NCBI GenBank assembly: GCA_037176885.1
Contig: JAWWNJ010000110.1
Location: forward strand, 496,001-560,000
Direction of reading: 5' to 3'
Source of the DNA: Favolaschia claudopus
Lineage: Eukaryota > Basidiomycota > Agaricomycetes > Agaricales > Mycenaceae
DNA length: 64,000 bases
Under the pieces are notes generated by a model. It was not told the origin of the DNA. It searched no databases and saw nothing but the letters and a program-made list of their open reading frames with translations. The position numbers and the translations under genes are program-made. Positions within the stretch are counted from its first letter, which is position 1. Each line of letters begins with the position of its first letter. Positions 44,725 to 56,777 of the stretch are shown here, in pieces.

Positions 44725-45172
44725 CTAGTGCTCCATCGCATCTCCTTTGCCCGTCTTCGTCAATTCACTCCTGCGCGCAATGCTGAGCCGTAAGAGCCTT
44801 CAAGTCAGACGAAGAGCACCGCACCTGAGTTGTACACTAAAATCCTCCTCAATATCATCGTCGTCCCAATTGTCCTCCCATAATTTGTCGCCGCCGCTCT
44901 TCGCAGCCCCAGGCGCCGCGCCACCGAGGTGAGCCAAGTCAGTCTGGCCGTCATCCCAATCTGAGCAGTGGAGAACGAAGGGTTAACGAGATGTGGAACA
45001 ATAGGACGAGAAACCGGAGACCTGCAACAGGGAACTCCTCGAACTCGTCGTCTTCTTCGAGAACGCCAAGCTGTGCCTGCCGTTCCTTCGGCTTTTCAGC
45101 GTTCTTGTGTTCCGCAGGTGCAGGCTTGGATGACGATGATGAAGCAGCAGCAGTGGATTTGTTCGACGACAT
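44725..45172 (-). CDS. SEM1: Sem1/Dss1 (Rpn15), proteasome lid subunit
   Basis: Three exons (45022-45172, 44825-44960, 44725-44770) encode 110 residues. The N-terminus is Ser/Ala/Lys-rich. The conserved acidic core follows: LEEDDEFEEFPVADWDD, then KLWEDNWDDDDIEEDFS and QLRSELTKTGKGDAMEH. Sem1/Dss1 is an intrinsically disordered subunit of the 26S proteasome lid. It also acts in TREX-2 mRNA export and, as Dss1, with BRCA2-like proteins (Brh2 in Ustilago) in recombination. The two tryptophans in the acidic blocks, its partner-binding hallmark, are present. The promoter has two ACGCGT boxes within 55 bases of the ATG. Confidence 0.92.
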
Positions 45173-45197
45173 GGGTGAATGAGGACAAGGTGTTATC

Positions 45198-45225
45198 ACG
45201 CGTTGTCACGTCACGGGCGACGCGT
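45198..45225. promoter_or_regulatory. Paired ACGCGT boxes upstream of SEM1
   Basis: ACGCGT occurs at 45198-45203 and 45220-45225, with GTCACGTCAC between them, starting 26 bases before the SEM1 ATG. These match the MCB consensus; CACGTCA resembles a half CRE/E-box. Binding is inferred only. Confidence 0.35.
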
Positions 45226-45421
45226 CAGCGCGTCATGATCACCAGGACACAAGAGCTTGAGTCAGAGCTGGACTGTCTGTGTACACTCACGGAGGCAACC
45301 CTGTCGATAGATATGATCTGGAATGGGCAGCGTAACTCTCAACCCTCGATGTTTTCACTCATAAAATCGTATTAGTTGCACAACATTATCATCGTCAAAC
45401 AGCCTAATCAACTGCTTTCTT

Positions 45422-48005
45422 TTAGATGGGCACCTTCTCCTTCTCATCGAATTCCTCTGGGGGAGTGGAGGAGGCGATAGTAGTCTCGCCAAGGTCAGGG
45501 AATCCCATGGCTGAAGTGTCAAACCCGTGTTGCTCAAGGTATGCGCGGAACTGAACAAGTCCGGGTCATCAGCACCATTCCAGAAAGAAAGAGATTCGCG
45601 AACCTCGATATCTTCGGCGGTCATACCATCGTGGTCAAGAGGACGGATGAAGAAGTAGGTAATCAACGCGCTCAAGATAGCGAGACCTGGAACAGTATCA
45701 AATATGGGTAAAAGGTCAACAATTCAGGTGTGCGCACCGCTGCCAACCCAGAACGGCCTACAAAATATCAGAAAAGGCGTCAGAGAAATTGAGATTTGCG
45801 CACCCTGTGTTGCCCCAGTTGTCCGGATCGCTGGGATGAGCTTTCTTGAAAGCTTCGATCATCGGAGGGAATGCCCATGTTCCTGGAACGCCTTTGACAA
45901 CAATTCGCGCAAAATAAGGGAACTCGCTGACCTACGAATGCACCGAGTTTGCCAACGGCCGCTGCAACACCATAGAACTGGCCACGGACGGCAGTAGGGC
46001 TGCTCTTACTGGCCAAGAGCCCGAGATTGTTTCCTGGGCCTAAAACCCAAAAAAAAATTAATACCCTGGGTCGTATCAAATCATGATATGCGTACCAAAC
46101 TCGCCGAAGCAGATAAACAACCCATAGAGGATGGCAAAGCCAGCGATGTGTTTCTTCAGCCTGGATACGTGAGTCAGTCGTGTAAGCCGTCATTGAAGGG
46201 TAAAAACATACTGAGAGTAGAGTCCACTCATGATGAAGCCGAACAACGCTTGTAACAACAATCCAGTGATCATGGTCCACTACACAAAACGGTCAACGAT
46301 GCTGAACTTCCACGAGACATTATGGAGCTTACTTTGGGCCCAAGATAGTCTACAACGAAGGCACCGACGAGGGTTCCGGGCATGTAGAACAGGCTGAGGG
46401 TGTGTTAGACGAGGCAGCATGAACGTGAACTTTCTTGGAAACTTGCAGGATTACAACATTCCATCCAAACACAGTGGTGAGGGAAGAATCGTCACCAGTG
46501 ATGCTGGATCAAAATGAGCCACACAGTTGAGAATACTCTAGGATGGAACTCACGTTTCTACTATAGTTGAGGAGTAGATTCCGAACTATGCCGAATTTAG
46601 TCTATGAAGATAGGGCATACAGACCCCAGACTCACTGGATAGCTAAAAGAGATATCTTCGTTCACTCAGAGCGAAACGCGGGAAAGAGTTGGACATACAC
46701 AATGAAATCGTAAATGAACCTATCAAATGATAAAGGTCGACCCGCGAACTGAACTAGAGATATGAACATACCAGGTGACACTGACAGCGGCCAACTGCAC
46801 TCCATATTTGCGCAGTACGAGCATATAAGGGATCTTGACCGACTTCATTGAGCTCTTCTTGTATAGCTCAGGCTCATCCATGCTCCATCGCCATGCGAAA
46901 ACTGCAATGGCGGGGAAAAATCCAAGACCAAGTGACAGGCGCCATGCAGCACGCAAATGGTTGGGACCGCATCTTCGGATGCACCGGGTCAGTGTAAATC
47001 AAAAAAAGGGTTGAGACCGCATACATCCAGACCATTAGCAATGGGATAAATCCTGCGATACACCACGCGAGGTCAATCATGCAGTCTGCGGGAACATGTC
47101 AGGGTAGCTGATATGAAAAATGCCAAAGAGGTATTCACTCGTTGCGAGGGTGAACCATCGATGTTGGGCGTTTTTGGCGATAGCTTTGCCTTCCGTCTGC
47201 TCTGAGCAACTGACGGAGCCGGTAGGATACTCCGCGCCGATGCCAATACCAAGGAAGAACCTGATCATCATATTATCGAAGGCGTTAATTGTAGAGGGAA
47301 GCATTCGAAACTGACCGACAGACGATGAGCATGGAGAGCAGGCCATGAACGCTGTGATGTGCGCCGGACGATGCGGCTGAAAGGGCAGAGAAGAACGCGA
47401 CGATGGCAGCCGAAGTCATCATGCCAAATTTCCTTCCAACTTTGTCAGAGATCCAGCCTGAAGACGGGGTTAACCGTTAATTGGATAAGGCAACAGAAAA
47501 TGGAGACTACCTCACCGAATGTGAGCATGCCGAGGATCGTACCGACGAACACGACGGAATTCAAAGTAGTCGCATAGTTTTGCGGAAACTGTTCAGTCCC
47601 TACTCGAGGTGTAAGAGCAGCGTTCAGGCGGAAAGTAAAGATAGGACTTGCCGTAGATACGCCTGAGGACTATGGAACGAAGAGATCATTATTTCAGACA
47701 TATCAATGAGTCCGGGATACGCACGAGTGTTGACTGGACATGGCCGAATTAGTAGGGTGAAGACGATGCAACGGTGGATGATACGCACCGCTCCCAATGA
47801 TACCATTTCCATAACCTACAAGCCGCCATCCTTGAGTTCAGCACTAACCATCGAAGAAGTGCCTACCATCCGAGAACAAAGCGGTTCCACACCTGTACGG
47901 CGAGAATGAACTGGGATTCGAGCCCCATTGAAAGGCTACTTACGCGAAGATGAGGGAAACGCCCTTGATGCGCTCTTTCAAGGTGGGGGCGTAGTCGGTG
48001 GACAT
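45422..48005 (-). CDS. MFS transporter, phosphate/glycerophosphoinositol symporter type
   Basis: Starts [20 protein letters not shown] (48005) and ends [12 protein letters not shown] (45422-45424), split into many small exons. Visible segments include the MFS signature [58 protein letters not shown] with the following [13 protein letters not shown] loop, and the C-terminal [20 protein letters not shown]. The pattern is that of the metabolite:H+ symporter group including Pho84 and Git1, twelve-helix plasma membrane permeases. The long central loop after DEPELY is typical. The substrate (phosphate, glycerophosphodiester or organic acid) cannot be decided. Roughly a dozen introns are present; I did not verify every junction, so small lesions cannot be excluded. 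Confidence 0.75.
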
Positions 48006-48855
48006 GGCAGACGACCTGAGGACCTGGTATCTTTCCACATGCTATTTTAACTGGAGAAGCCTGGTTCCGGGGTCCTGGTGGTCCACTCGCTTAACGCGGC
48101 TGAAACGCCCAACCACTGGACCCCGCCGTGAATCTTTTCTTTGAATTCGGATTTTGAGCTACCATAGTTGACGTTCCGCCCACGTTCGTCGCGCACCTTG
48201 TCGCCCTCCGCTCTTATTTCCAGCTAGCCCGCGGGTCCGGTAGTTGGAAGCTACCATGTATTTTTATACATTCCTAATCAGTCGACACACCAGCTTGTGT
48301 TGCGGTGATCATGTACCTTGATGCGATTCTCCCTCATACAATGTAATATACAATTCAGCCGATCTCTCGCTTTATCGAGCCCGTTCATGCGACGTTCAAC
48401 GCCAGTTCAAGGCCCCGCCAAAGTTTTGTATCGAATCAGGGCCTGGGAGTGGTGCAAGTCGACTGCAAGCATGTCATATCGGACGGTGTCAAGCAGCGGT
48501 CCACATGCTTGCCCAAGTATCACCATCTTGCCGGTTGCACATCATCCGATCCGATGGTGGACCATATTTGTGATATCTAGTTCGCCGCAGCGAGTCGTCC
48601 TCTTGCCAAAATCGAGGAGGGAATCGGGCGGAGAGCGAACATAAAGTGGAGGTCAAAATGCAGCTGGCGATGTGTACCTGTTTCGTTCAAATTAACTGCT
48701 AGTATCCATCCCAAAGCGATTCGATTCCGGAGCGTGTACAGACATCGATATCAACACTAATTTATTCTACGAAGGCCCTTCAAGTGAATCCGGCTGGATT
48801 ATATACAACATACTGTACTCTACGCTGTTCAATCTCGTTTCAGACAACGACTGGT
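48006..48855. other. Intergenic, promoter of the MFS gene
   Basis: No gene is supported. One plus frame (48318-48644, 108 codons) has no family resemblance. The sequence next to the MFS start is the likely promoter. Confidence 0.4.
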
Positions 48856-49707
48856 TCAGACGTGACGCGCGCTCCGGCTACTGTACGTGCTTTCTCTTGG
48901 ATTCCAACGACCGTGGAACGGAGAAAAGAAAGCAGCGTTAGCGATAGCCACAAACACGCTTGCAACTAAGAATAATTGGCGCCTTGACTCATGGAAAACA
49001 AACTTCAACTCACTCAGGGAACAAAACAGAACAATCCACGAGATCCATGCGAAGGCCAGCATGGCAGTAAGGATTCTGCATGCCTGGAATTGGTGGCAGA
49101 AATGCAGGTTTCCCCATATCGACTAAAGAGGTGAAAGATTGAGCTAGATTCGGGGATGGTATTTGAAACGCACAGTTGCAATGGCGGCCCCAACGAGATA
49201 GAGCACGAAAAGTATGCAGAGGACTACGATTTCCGCAGCAAACGAAAAAATCCAGCGGTCCTCACGCAGATGATGGATAGTTAGAACTCTGTTAAGGTTT
49301 GAATGAGCGATATACGTTTCGTCTGTCGCCTAGTATGGCTCACGCATAACAAGCCCATATCATCCCCAACAGGGAGCTGAACAAAAGCTCCGCGACTATT
49401 GGATCTACGAGATAAAATTTCGGACATCGGCCAGAAATGTACACAGATGCCTTTGCGCACCATAGAAATTCTTTCCGTTGTTCAGCGGATCACCAGAGGG
49501 AAGATGTGTCGTATAGTGCAATCGAGCGGCAGTGAGGCCGAACAATACCTAAAAATCGAGCAACGTATTAGCATTAGGAAGACAAAAGGCTGCACTCTTA
49601 CCAAAGAAAAGATGCCCTAGAATAGGAATGTTAACCGCAGAACAGGAGGGAACCGTCAGAACACTCGCAAAAAAGAGATACAAAGTGGTGCGAATTATCC
49701 CAAGCAT
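48856..49707 (-). CDS. MARVEL-like four-TM membrane protein
   Basis: Exons join into four hydrophobic helices: RTTLYLFFASVLTVLFGLTA; VAELLFSSLLGMIWACYAVL; FSFAAEIVVLCILFVLYLVG followed by AAIAT-SIWGNL; and ILTAMLAFAWISWIVLFCSL. Then come ASVFVAIANAAFF and a short hydrophilic tail to 48856. The M-shaped topology, the GAAIAT/W-GNL sequence between helices 3 and 4 and the length of about 210 residues fit the fungal MARVEL-like group. These proteins occupy membrane domains; the specific role is unknown. The first intron, from a GTTCCC donor near 49645 to TAG near 49553, is the least certain junction. It was chosen because it keeps the hydrophobic reading continuous. Confidence 0.6.
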
Positions 49708-50651
49708 CGATGGCAGATGTGGCTTTCAAACTTCAAGTGTGGTAAGTAGGCACGAAGGACGAGAGAGAGAGAGAGATATAAGCTCGATGGCTAAGCATGG
49801 CGTCGGCGAGGTCCTCCTTAAATACAGCAAGATTAAATACGTCACCGCGACACGAGGCTCCGGTGTGGCTCTAGAGAAGAGCGAAAGGACCAGCGCAGCC
49901 TCGAAGCGGCGCACCGTACAGCATACGATACAACATCGAGGCATTAATGAGCATTTGAAGGGTGAGCAACGAAGAAACATCGAGTTGAGAGCAGATAAGT
50001 TTCGAAATCACGCCACATCGGAGCGGTGGGCTCGCTTGACAAGACCTTCTTGCACAGTAAAAGGGCTAGGCAAGGTTTTCCACGGTTATTTCAGGGTTGA
50101 GGTAGGTTCACGGCAACCTCAGTGGCTCCTTGGTCGGATGCAGACCTCAGGTAGCCCTGAACCTGAGCTGCAGCGAGCCTCCGGTTACGAATGACGAGCT
50201 CTTCAACGCTATCGCGTCGGGCCCAAGAAAAGAGAAAGGGCACGCTAGGGTCAAAATCCGCATATCAAGGTTGCTTACTTGTCGTAGCAACGAACATGAC
50301 CCAAAAAGGCAACTGTCGTGGCTGTGCGAGAAACTTGGGGGAGATAAAAGCGCAGACTTCTAAACGAAGACCTAGGTTAGACAAGTGAACCAATACTTTA
50401 TATCTCTAGTGCGCCGCCTCTCGTCGTCGTTGTAGCCGCTAATATTGCGATATCTCCCTTCCTTTCCCCATGAGTGGAGTCGCGAGATAGCTTTGACCAA
50501 GAGATGCAAAATGCGTGTCGTCCGAGCAAGAATATCAACGTCGATTGCTTGCGAATTGTGATCATAGGGCGCAATCTGATGACGAATGGCATCCGTCGGG
50601 GTTTCTCTGCGCGCGAGGGGGAGTCACGAACTAACTTGAGTGATCTTTCCC
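49708..50651. other. Intergenic, no recognised gene
   Basis: Contains a short GA dinucleotide run near 49759-49775. A 188-codon plus frame (49628-50194) is Arg/Gly/Glu-rich without a recognisable domain and overlaps the MARVEL-like gene start, so it is probably not coding. The remainder is the 3' side of the SUMO protease gene. Confidence 0.4.
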
Positions 50652-53185
50652 TCACGAGGAAGAGATATCGAGTAAAGACAAGGGTGTTGTGATCGGTAAC
50701 GATGGGCTTGGAATTGGCTGCTGCACTAGACGTCGATGGGTGGGCGTCGTCGGGGGCTCTCGTCGCTTCAAGCTCACTGGCGATACGGGTCCTCTGACCT
50801 CAGGAGTCTTGCCACTCGGACTCGGCTGCACGACTTCAACGATATCGTCGGCTTCGTCAGCAGATTCGCCGTCTAAAGTGTATGCAGTCAGCGCCGAACG
50901 ACCGTCCTTTCGGCTGTTCAGAAATTCGACAGCCAAAGCATGGATTTCCGAAGCAAAAGCGGTTCTAGCTGAAGCCATATCATCGGAATTCCAGTCCTCG
51001 ACAACTGTGTGAGACTATGGGGATACATCGCACAAGCCAATCGAGAAAGAAAGCAAGCTGCGCTTACGGTGAATAGGTCTACATAGCGATCTGGGTTCAG
51101 CATGAATTGCTTCGCAAAGTGCATAAGGTATAGTCCGCAATCCCAGAAATTGTCGATCTCTTGTTGTGGGACCTGCGATACTGATCAGCTCATAACGGCG
51201 ACTTCTAGTCATGATCTCACAGGTATCGATTCCAGCACAGGGTCCGTTGTGACGGATGTCATTTGATATTCGACGGCAGCATCCTGCAAATACTTCGCCA
51301 AAACGACGAGCTCTTTGGTGTGCTGATCGTGTGTAGTTGCGCTCATGGAATCAAGCGACCACAGATGGATTCTACAACAGAGATGAGTAGAAGGTCTAGC
51401 AAGGAGGAGGAGCGTACTGGGAGTGGCAAAGTGGAGGTGTCGTTGAAGGGATGTAAATGATGACCAGATGCCAGTGATTCCTACGAGATTGTATGGGTTT
51501 AAAGTTGGTGATATTCTGGAGTGTGCATACATTTCCCTGTTGTTGATTGGAACGAGCAAAAATCTTCTGGTCGGCAATTTTACTTTCTTGAACCATTTTC
51601 TCACTTCGTTATATCCGCTGATGACCCAGTTTAAGATCAGCTGGGGTCCATGAAACTCATCGAGAGGCTCGGCATACCGCTCGGCCAGCTTTTCGTAGAA
51701 AAATGGACTGAAAATGTGGAATCGGCTTGCGAGTTCTGGGTCAACTTTTTGAAGTCCGAGCCTGAACCATCAAGAACTATCGTTCAAAAGAGTCCTCGCG
51801 CCGAGAGGCAACTCACTTAAGACCCGCTTCGATAAGAATGTCGTTCAAGAGGCTGCGGGGTAACAGAATTCTAACAAAATCGCAAATGCGAATATTCATC
51901 GGATGCATCGTAATGCTGTCACAATTGTCGGGAAAGCGAGCGGCTCCATCTGGCGTATGAAGACTTACACCGTTTCGGAACTTCTATCGCCTTGTATTAA
52001 TGTCTTCAACCGCGGATCTATGGTGGTCAAGCTATTCCTAATACAAACAACAATGAGTTAAATGTCGCGGGATTGGCCTGGTTGAACGGTTCACCCCGGT
52101 GCCAGAACCGCTGGGCTGTCCGGTGAGTTCGTTATGACCTCGGCTTGACAGCGGAGAGCGTGCTCTTCGTACGTATCGTTTTCCATCAGGTCCTCTATGC
52201 TAGTGCCCTCAATGAACGAAGTAGAAGGCTCCGTCAATCCTTGCTGGTAAGTCTTGGCTTCCTGTATGACAAAGCAAGGTACTCGGGCTTCAGTAAGAAA
52301 CCACAGAAGATCCAGCTCTGTGATCTGGTTTCCATTGACCCAAAGACCCATGCGCGCATCGTCAGCAGCAGAAACAGGCTGCTGGTCGAGCCGCTTGATC
52401 TGGAATAGGTCGTAAAATGGCATGGACTTAACTAAACACTATACACGAAAACATACCAGCTCGTTCGGGTTTTGACGTTGGAGATCTCCGAACGGATAAA
52501 CCGTAGCCATTACAATCCAAGCTCGCTTAATGCGAAGGTCTCTCTGGCATTTTGTAACCTCATCGATAGCATCTCCATAAATGGTGAGTTTCTCTAGCCG
52601 TGCTAAATCTTCAGAAGTGGTTCCAAACGATGCAGCGCGAAAGACAGAGGGGAGATTGAGATGAGTGAATCTAATTCGTGAAATTTCCGTGTCCGAAGCT
52701 TGGTGCTGTTGCTTGAGTAAACCGACAAAATTTGGATCGAGGTTCCCCGTGAGCTTGGGAGGGGAAGAGATCCAAACATCGTGCACTTTAACGAATGCCG
52801 TGTCGGTGGTTTCAGCCTTCCAAGGGTCTCTCTCTATGAAAGGGAGCCATAATTGGTTCGGATCGGTATATTGGGGATTCACTGTCGGGTCAGCGGGACC
52901 AAGGTGCCCGTCGAATCGCCGTTCGCCTTGGTTTGGGAGGTGGTTGGTGGCAGCTGCAAGCACACCTGGATAGAAAGGAGTCTGACTCGAATTTGGACTC
53001 CAGACATAGTAGGACTGGTCGCCTATTTTGAAGGCCCTACCGTTGTTTCGGCGGGGAAGGGAATTCGTGGCGGAGAGTGGTCGTATGAGGGTGGGGTCAA
53101 CTCGAGGTGGCTTTTCGTAGTCATAGAAATCTTTAAATCGCGGTTCTCGGTAGACACAGACTGGCTGGCCTGAGGAGGAGGACAT
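50652..53185 (-). CDS. Ulp/SENP-type SUMO protease (peptidase C48)
   Basis: A long first exon (MSSSSGQPVCVYREPRFKDF, from 53185) and a second block (MPFYDLFQIKRLDQQPV, about 52091-52423) precede the catalytic domain. The latter has RICDFVRILLPRSLLNDILI, FHIFSPFFYEKLAERYAE, then the catalytic His in NHWHLVIIYIPS, the Asp in LWSLDSM, and the Gln/Cys in PQQEIDNFWDCGLYLMHFAK. A Ser/Pro-rich acidic C-terminal tail ends at 50652. This triad order (His-Asp-Gln-Cys) is that of C48 cysteine proteases, which mature SUMO or remove it from substrates. The split, insert-containing domain is closer to Ulp2/SENP6-7 than to Ulp1, but that is a guess. The N-terminal half has no domain I recognise. About ten short introns interrupt the gene. 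Confidence 0.75.
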
Positions 53186-54312
53186 GACAGCGATGATTGG
53201 GTGAAAGGAACGTTCAGAAACAACTCATCAGCAGTTTCAACCGCGTCGTGGCAGGAGGTGAACCAGAAATCAATTCATCGGCTTTTGCCGACCACGTTCT
53301 TTGACGTCTCTGGCTCCCTCTGGCTCCCTCCACCTTTTGCCTTCGCCCGCTTCACTAGCACTCTGTTACGCGTGAACGCCTCGACAAGGTCATATATTTG
53401 GCCCAATCTTTCGTCGCAAGTGCACTCTCAGCTGCGCCGCAACATTAGCGTCGTTGCTCTCCAGAGTCTTGTTGATAACCGCTCAATATCCTCAAGGACG
53501 CATGGACACGCTCCTGTAATATTCGCAGTTGGTTCTGGCTACGGTACACCTGCGGAAATCGGATATAAAGAGTCTTTTGACGGAAGAAAACCCCAAGCTG
53601 CCGATGCATGCGCACAATTTATCCACGACAGCATAACCATTAAAAACCCTTCCGGCACAAGGAACTCAGTCTCCTGCCATCTGTAGGCCGCACTTTAACT
53701 TACTACTAGTGGACTCCTTTTGGCCAATGCACCATCTACTCGGTAAATTTTCCTCTAAGCACTTTCGCGGACATCGGAACGCAATTTGCTGGAAACTGCT
53801 CGACTATGCTTTTCTATGCTTCGTCTACTGCTCATGCGGCACATGCACCACTCCGCCTGGCTCTCCCCCTTTTGGAATCACGTCTGCCGTGATTTTTCAT
53901 CTAGTTTATCTTGTTTCTCTACCGTGGTGGCATTCATATTTCCTAAAAGCTTGCCGTTTTACTCTTTGCTAGCCACAGGTGATGTCTACGTCGTTTGGAC
54001 CATGGAGAAGAACTACAAGAAAGTTCAGACTGTTCTGCTTAACGAGTCCTGACAAGCCTTATTTCTTATCGACCCGGCTAGATCGGAAACCTTTACAGTC
54101 CCTCACGTTTTTGTGGAAATGATGTCGCTTCCAGCGCTCAAATGGACATCGTGGATCTCATTCGGACGCGAGTGCCGTAGATATTCACCTGAAGAGTAAA
54201 TTAACACCCCTCCCTTACAATTTTGGAAACAATGGTGCACTAGTTCGAAGAAGATATATAGCGCTGCAGCGCTTGGAAGGCGATATCGTCCGCCCATCAC
54301 TGCCGCCGCAAG
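53186..54312. other. Divergent intergenic region
   Basis: This lies between the starts of the SUMO protease (minus) and the P450 (plus). Frames at 53201-53686 and 53709-54052 show no family resemblance. A CTGGCTCCCT direct repeat lies near 53307-53327. Confidence 0.4.
54255..54273 (+). promoter_or_regulatory. TATA-like box fused to a 14-base palindrome, P450 promoter
   Basis: TATATA at 54255-54260 runs into AGCGCTGCAGCGCT (54260-54273), a perfect palindrome, 40-53 bases before the P450 ATG. It may be a core promoter element with an adjoining regulator site. Confidence 0.3.
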
Positions 54313-56521
54313 ATGTACAGTCCCTCAACCCATCTGGGGCTGACCACCGAATGCCTTCATGCTTTGGCTGGTCTCGTTTTGGCTGGGCTGGTAAATCGCA
54401 TTTCCATCGGGTTCACTCAATCACTCACGCGCCATCCCCCTTGCAGGCTTGCCATCTGGTGTTCAATCGACTGGAACCTCGATCTATCCTTCAATTCGTT
54501 TGCCTTCTCGCTCTAGTCCCGCTTCTGTTATCGCGCCTGCTGGTTTCACACACTTCTGGAATTCTCAATGCCCTCGTTCTGACGTTTGCGGTGTACTGGA
54601 TCTCCCTCGTGTCTTCTGTCGTACTATACCGTGTTTCTCCTCTTCACCCCCTCGCAAAATATCCTGGGCCATTGCTATGCAAAGTTTCCAAGATCTGGTT
54701 TAGCGCGATCGCGATGAAAGGAAAACAACATATCTATTATCTCCAACTACACGAACGCTATGGCGACGTCGTTAGAATAGGTCAGTGACTCATTTCCGCC
54801 CGGCAGCAAGGGACTCACGCTGTCCAGGTCCCAACGAGCTATCGTTCCGCGATGTCGACGCTATTTTCCCGATGATGGGTTCTAGAGGGATGCCGAAAGG
54901 TCCATGTGAGGCCAATGTCTGCTTCTATTCTTCTCGATTCAATCTCTCGGATTTTGTAGGGTGGGACGGCCGTGTTCTAAACAGCCATGCAGTGAGGCCA
55001 CTGCTGGGGTTGAGAGACCCGGAAGAGCATGCGCGCAGACGACGAGCATGGAATAGGGCGTTCAGTCGTTCCTCCATCGTGGAATATAAAGTCCTCGTCG
55101 ACGCTCGGATCACGCAGCTCCTGGAGGCTTTGGAGAAAAGGTCTACTGGAGAGGTCACAGATCTCTCCAAATGGATAGGCTGGCTCACGTATGGTCTCGT
55201 CTGCTGTCTTGCATTGTTTCTCATACCGGGGTTTTCAGGCTCGACATCATGAACGACGTTATGTGAGCTAGAGGAGTCGTTAATATTTGCGGAAATCGCA
55301 TCGACGATTGACTCGATGACAGGTTCAGTACAGGCGGACATGCCATGGCATCGCAGGGCCAAGATCCGGACGATGTAGATCGACTCATAATCGAGTCGCA
55401 GCCGTGAGTACTGAGCGACAATCCCTGTCTACGTTTCCTCATATCATTGTCTGCAGCTTGGCCCTTCTGATGGGCCACCTTCCTTGGTTGGGTAAACTGC
55501 ATCTATGGCTCCCTTGGGCTGGCCACAGTCTTCGCGCGTTCCGGAAATATGCTGCTGACCGAGTAATTGAGCGAAAGGCACGCGGCACTCAACGTCAGGA
55601 CGTATTTTCCCACTTGGTATGGATGGAAGCTCCGTACCGATCATTTTTCTTACAGGCTCATTCCAGATCGATGAAGCAGGCATTGAAAGCACTCCTCCCT
55701 CTATCAATCAAATTGTTTCCGACGGTGCACTGGCGATTATCGCTGGTGCTGAAACAACCTCCACAACACTTTGCAATATCATATGGTTCATTCTTCAGAA
55801 CCCCAAAACATATCAACGACTTCAACTGGAGATTGACGATTCGAATGCAAAGTCCTCCGGCATGCCTTATCTTAACGCTGTTATGTGGGTCCAACGAACG
55901 CTCTAATCTGCCCCTCAATAATTGCGCCGCAGAAATGAAGCTCTGCGTCTATTCCCTGCTGTTCTTAGCGGTAGTCAACGGGCGCCTCTCGCTGGGAGCG
56001 GCGGGCAGATGGTAGGACCACAGTAAGTCTGGAATTCTCGAAGACTTTTGCCCACGCCTCCTCTGGCCTTAATTTGCAGTTTTGTACCTGAAGGCACCAG
56101 CGCTGTAGTTCATACTTATTCGCTGCATCGTGACCCTCGACACTTCTCGCCTTTTCCGGACCAATTCATCCCCGAAAGGTGGTTGCCTTCGGAGCAACAG
56201 ATCGCCCTAGAGCCTGCAATATTCGGGGGTTCACATGAGATCATCCACAATATTGCCGCTTTTATCCCGTTTTCAGTGGGTCCCTCGAACTGTGTGGGAC
56301 GCAGTCTGGCATACCAGGTACACAGGAAGCAATCTTAAACGTATTTCGAAGGCTTAGGCAATTCTCAGGAGATGCAACTAGTTCTTTGCGGGCTATTTGA
56401 AAAATTCGATCTACGCTTTCAGGATGGATTCGAGGTAGACTCATGGGAACAGGATATGCTAGACTATTTTGTTGTCCAGCGTGGACGGCTGCCTGTTTTG
56501 CTCACAGCTCGGTCCGGTTGA
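54313..56521 (+). CDS. Cytochrome P450, apparently intact
   Basis: The start MYSPSTHLGLTTECLHALAG (54313-54390) is spliced to 54447. Several N-terminal hydrophobic segments precede the hinge HPLAKYPGPLLCKVSKIW. Then follow YGDVVRIGPNELSFRDVDAI, RRRRAWNRAFSRSSIVEYK (C-helix), the I-helix LAIIAGAETTSTTLCNIIWF, the K-helix ExxR in NEALRLFPAV, PDQFIPERWLPS, and the heme loop FIPFSVGPSNCVGRSLAYQ with the cysteine ligand. It stops at 56519-56521. About ten introns are needed and no lesion was seen, in contrast to the P450 remnant at 1.1-3.3 kb, which belongs to a clearly different subfamily. Such ER-bound monooxygenases act on xenobiotics or secondary metabolites; the substrate is unknown. Confidence 0.88.
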
Positions 56522-56777
56522 CCGTCGGTAGACTAGTACTGGCGCATTCTGCGTAGAATGCAATTGCTCTCGCATATACACGAATCAACGGTACAAGTTG
56601 AATACAACAGTATTTTGTTCTGTGAGGCGCCAGCAGCCAACCAAAATTTTATTCCTTCACGTTGAGCACCTTAGGGTGTGAGATCAATTGTCAGGGAAGA
56701 ATCCGAAAAAGGAAGGATGCAGTGTGGCGACGTCGACCATCGTTTGCTCTTGACCGTGACCACGTCCACCGTCTGCC

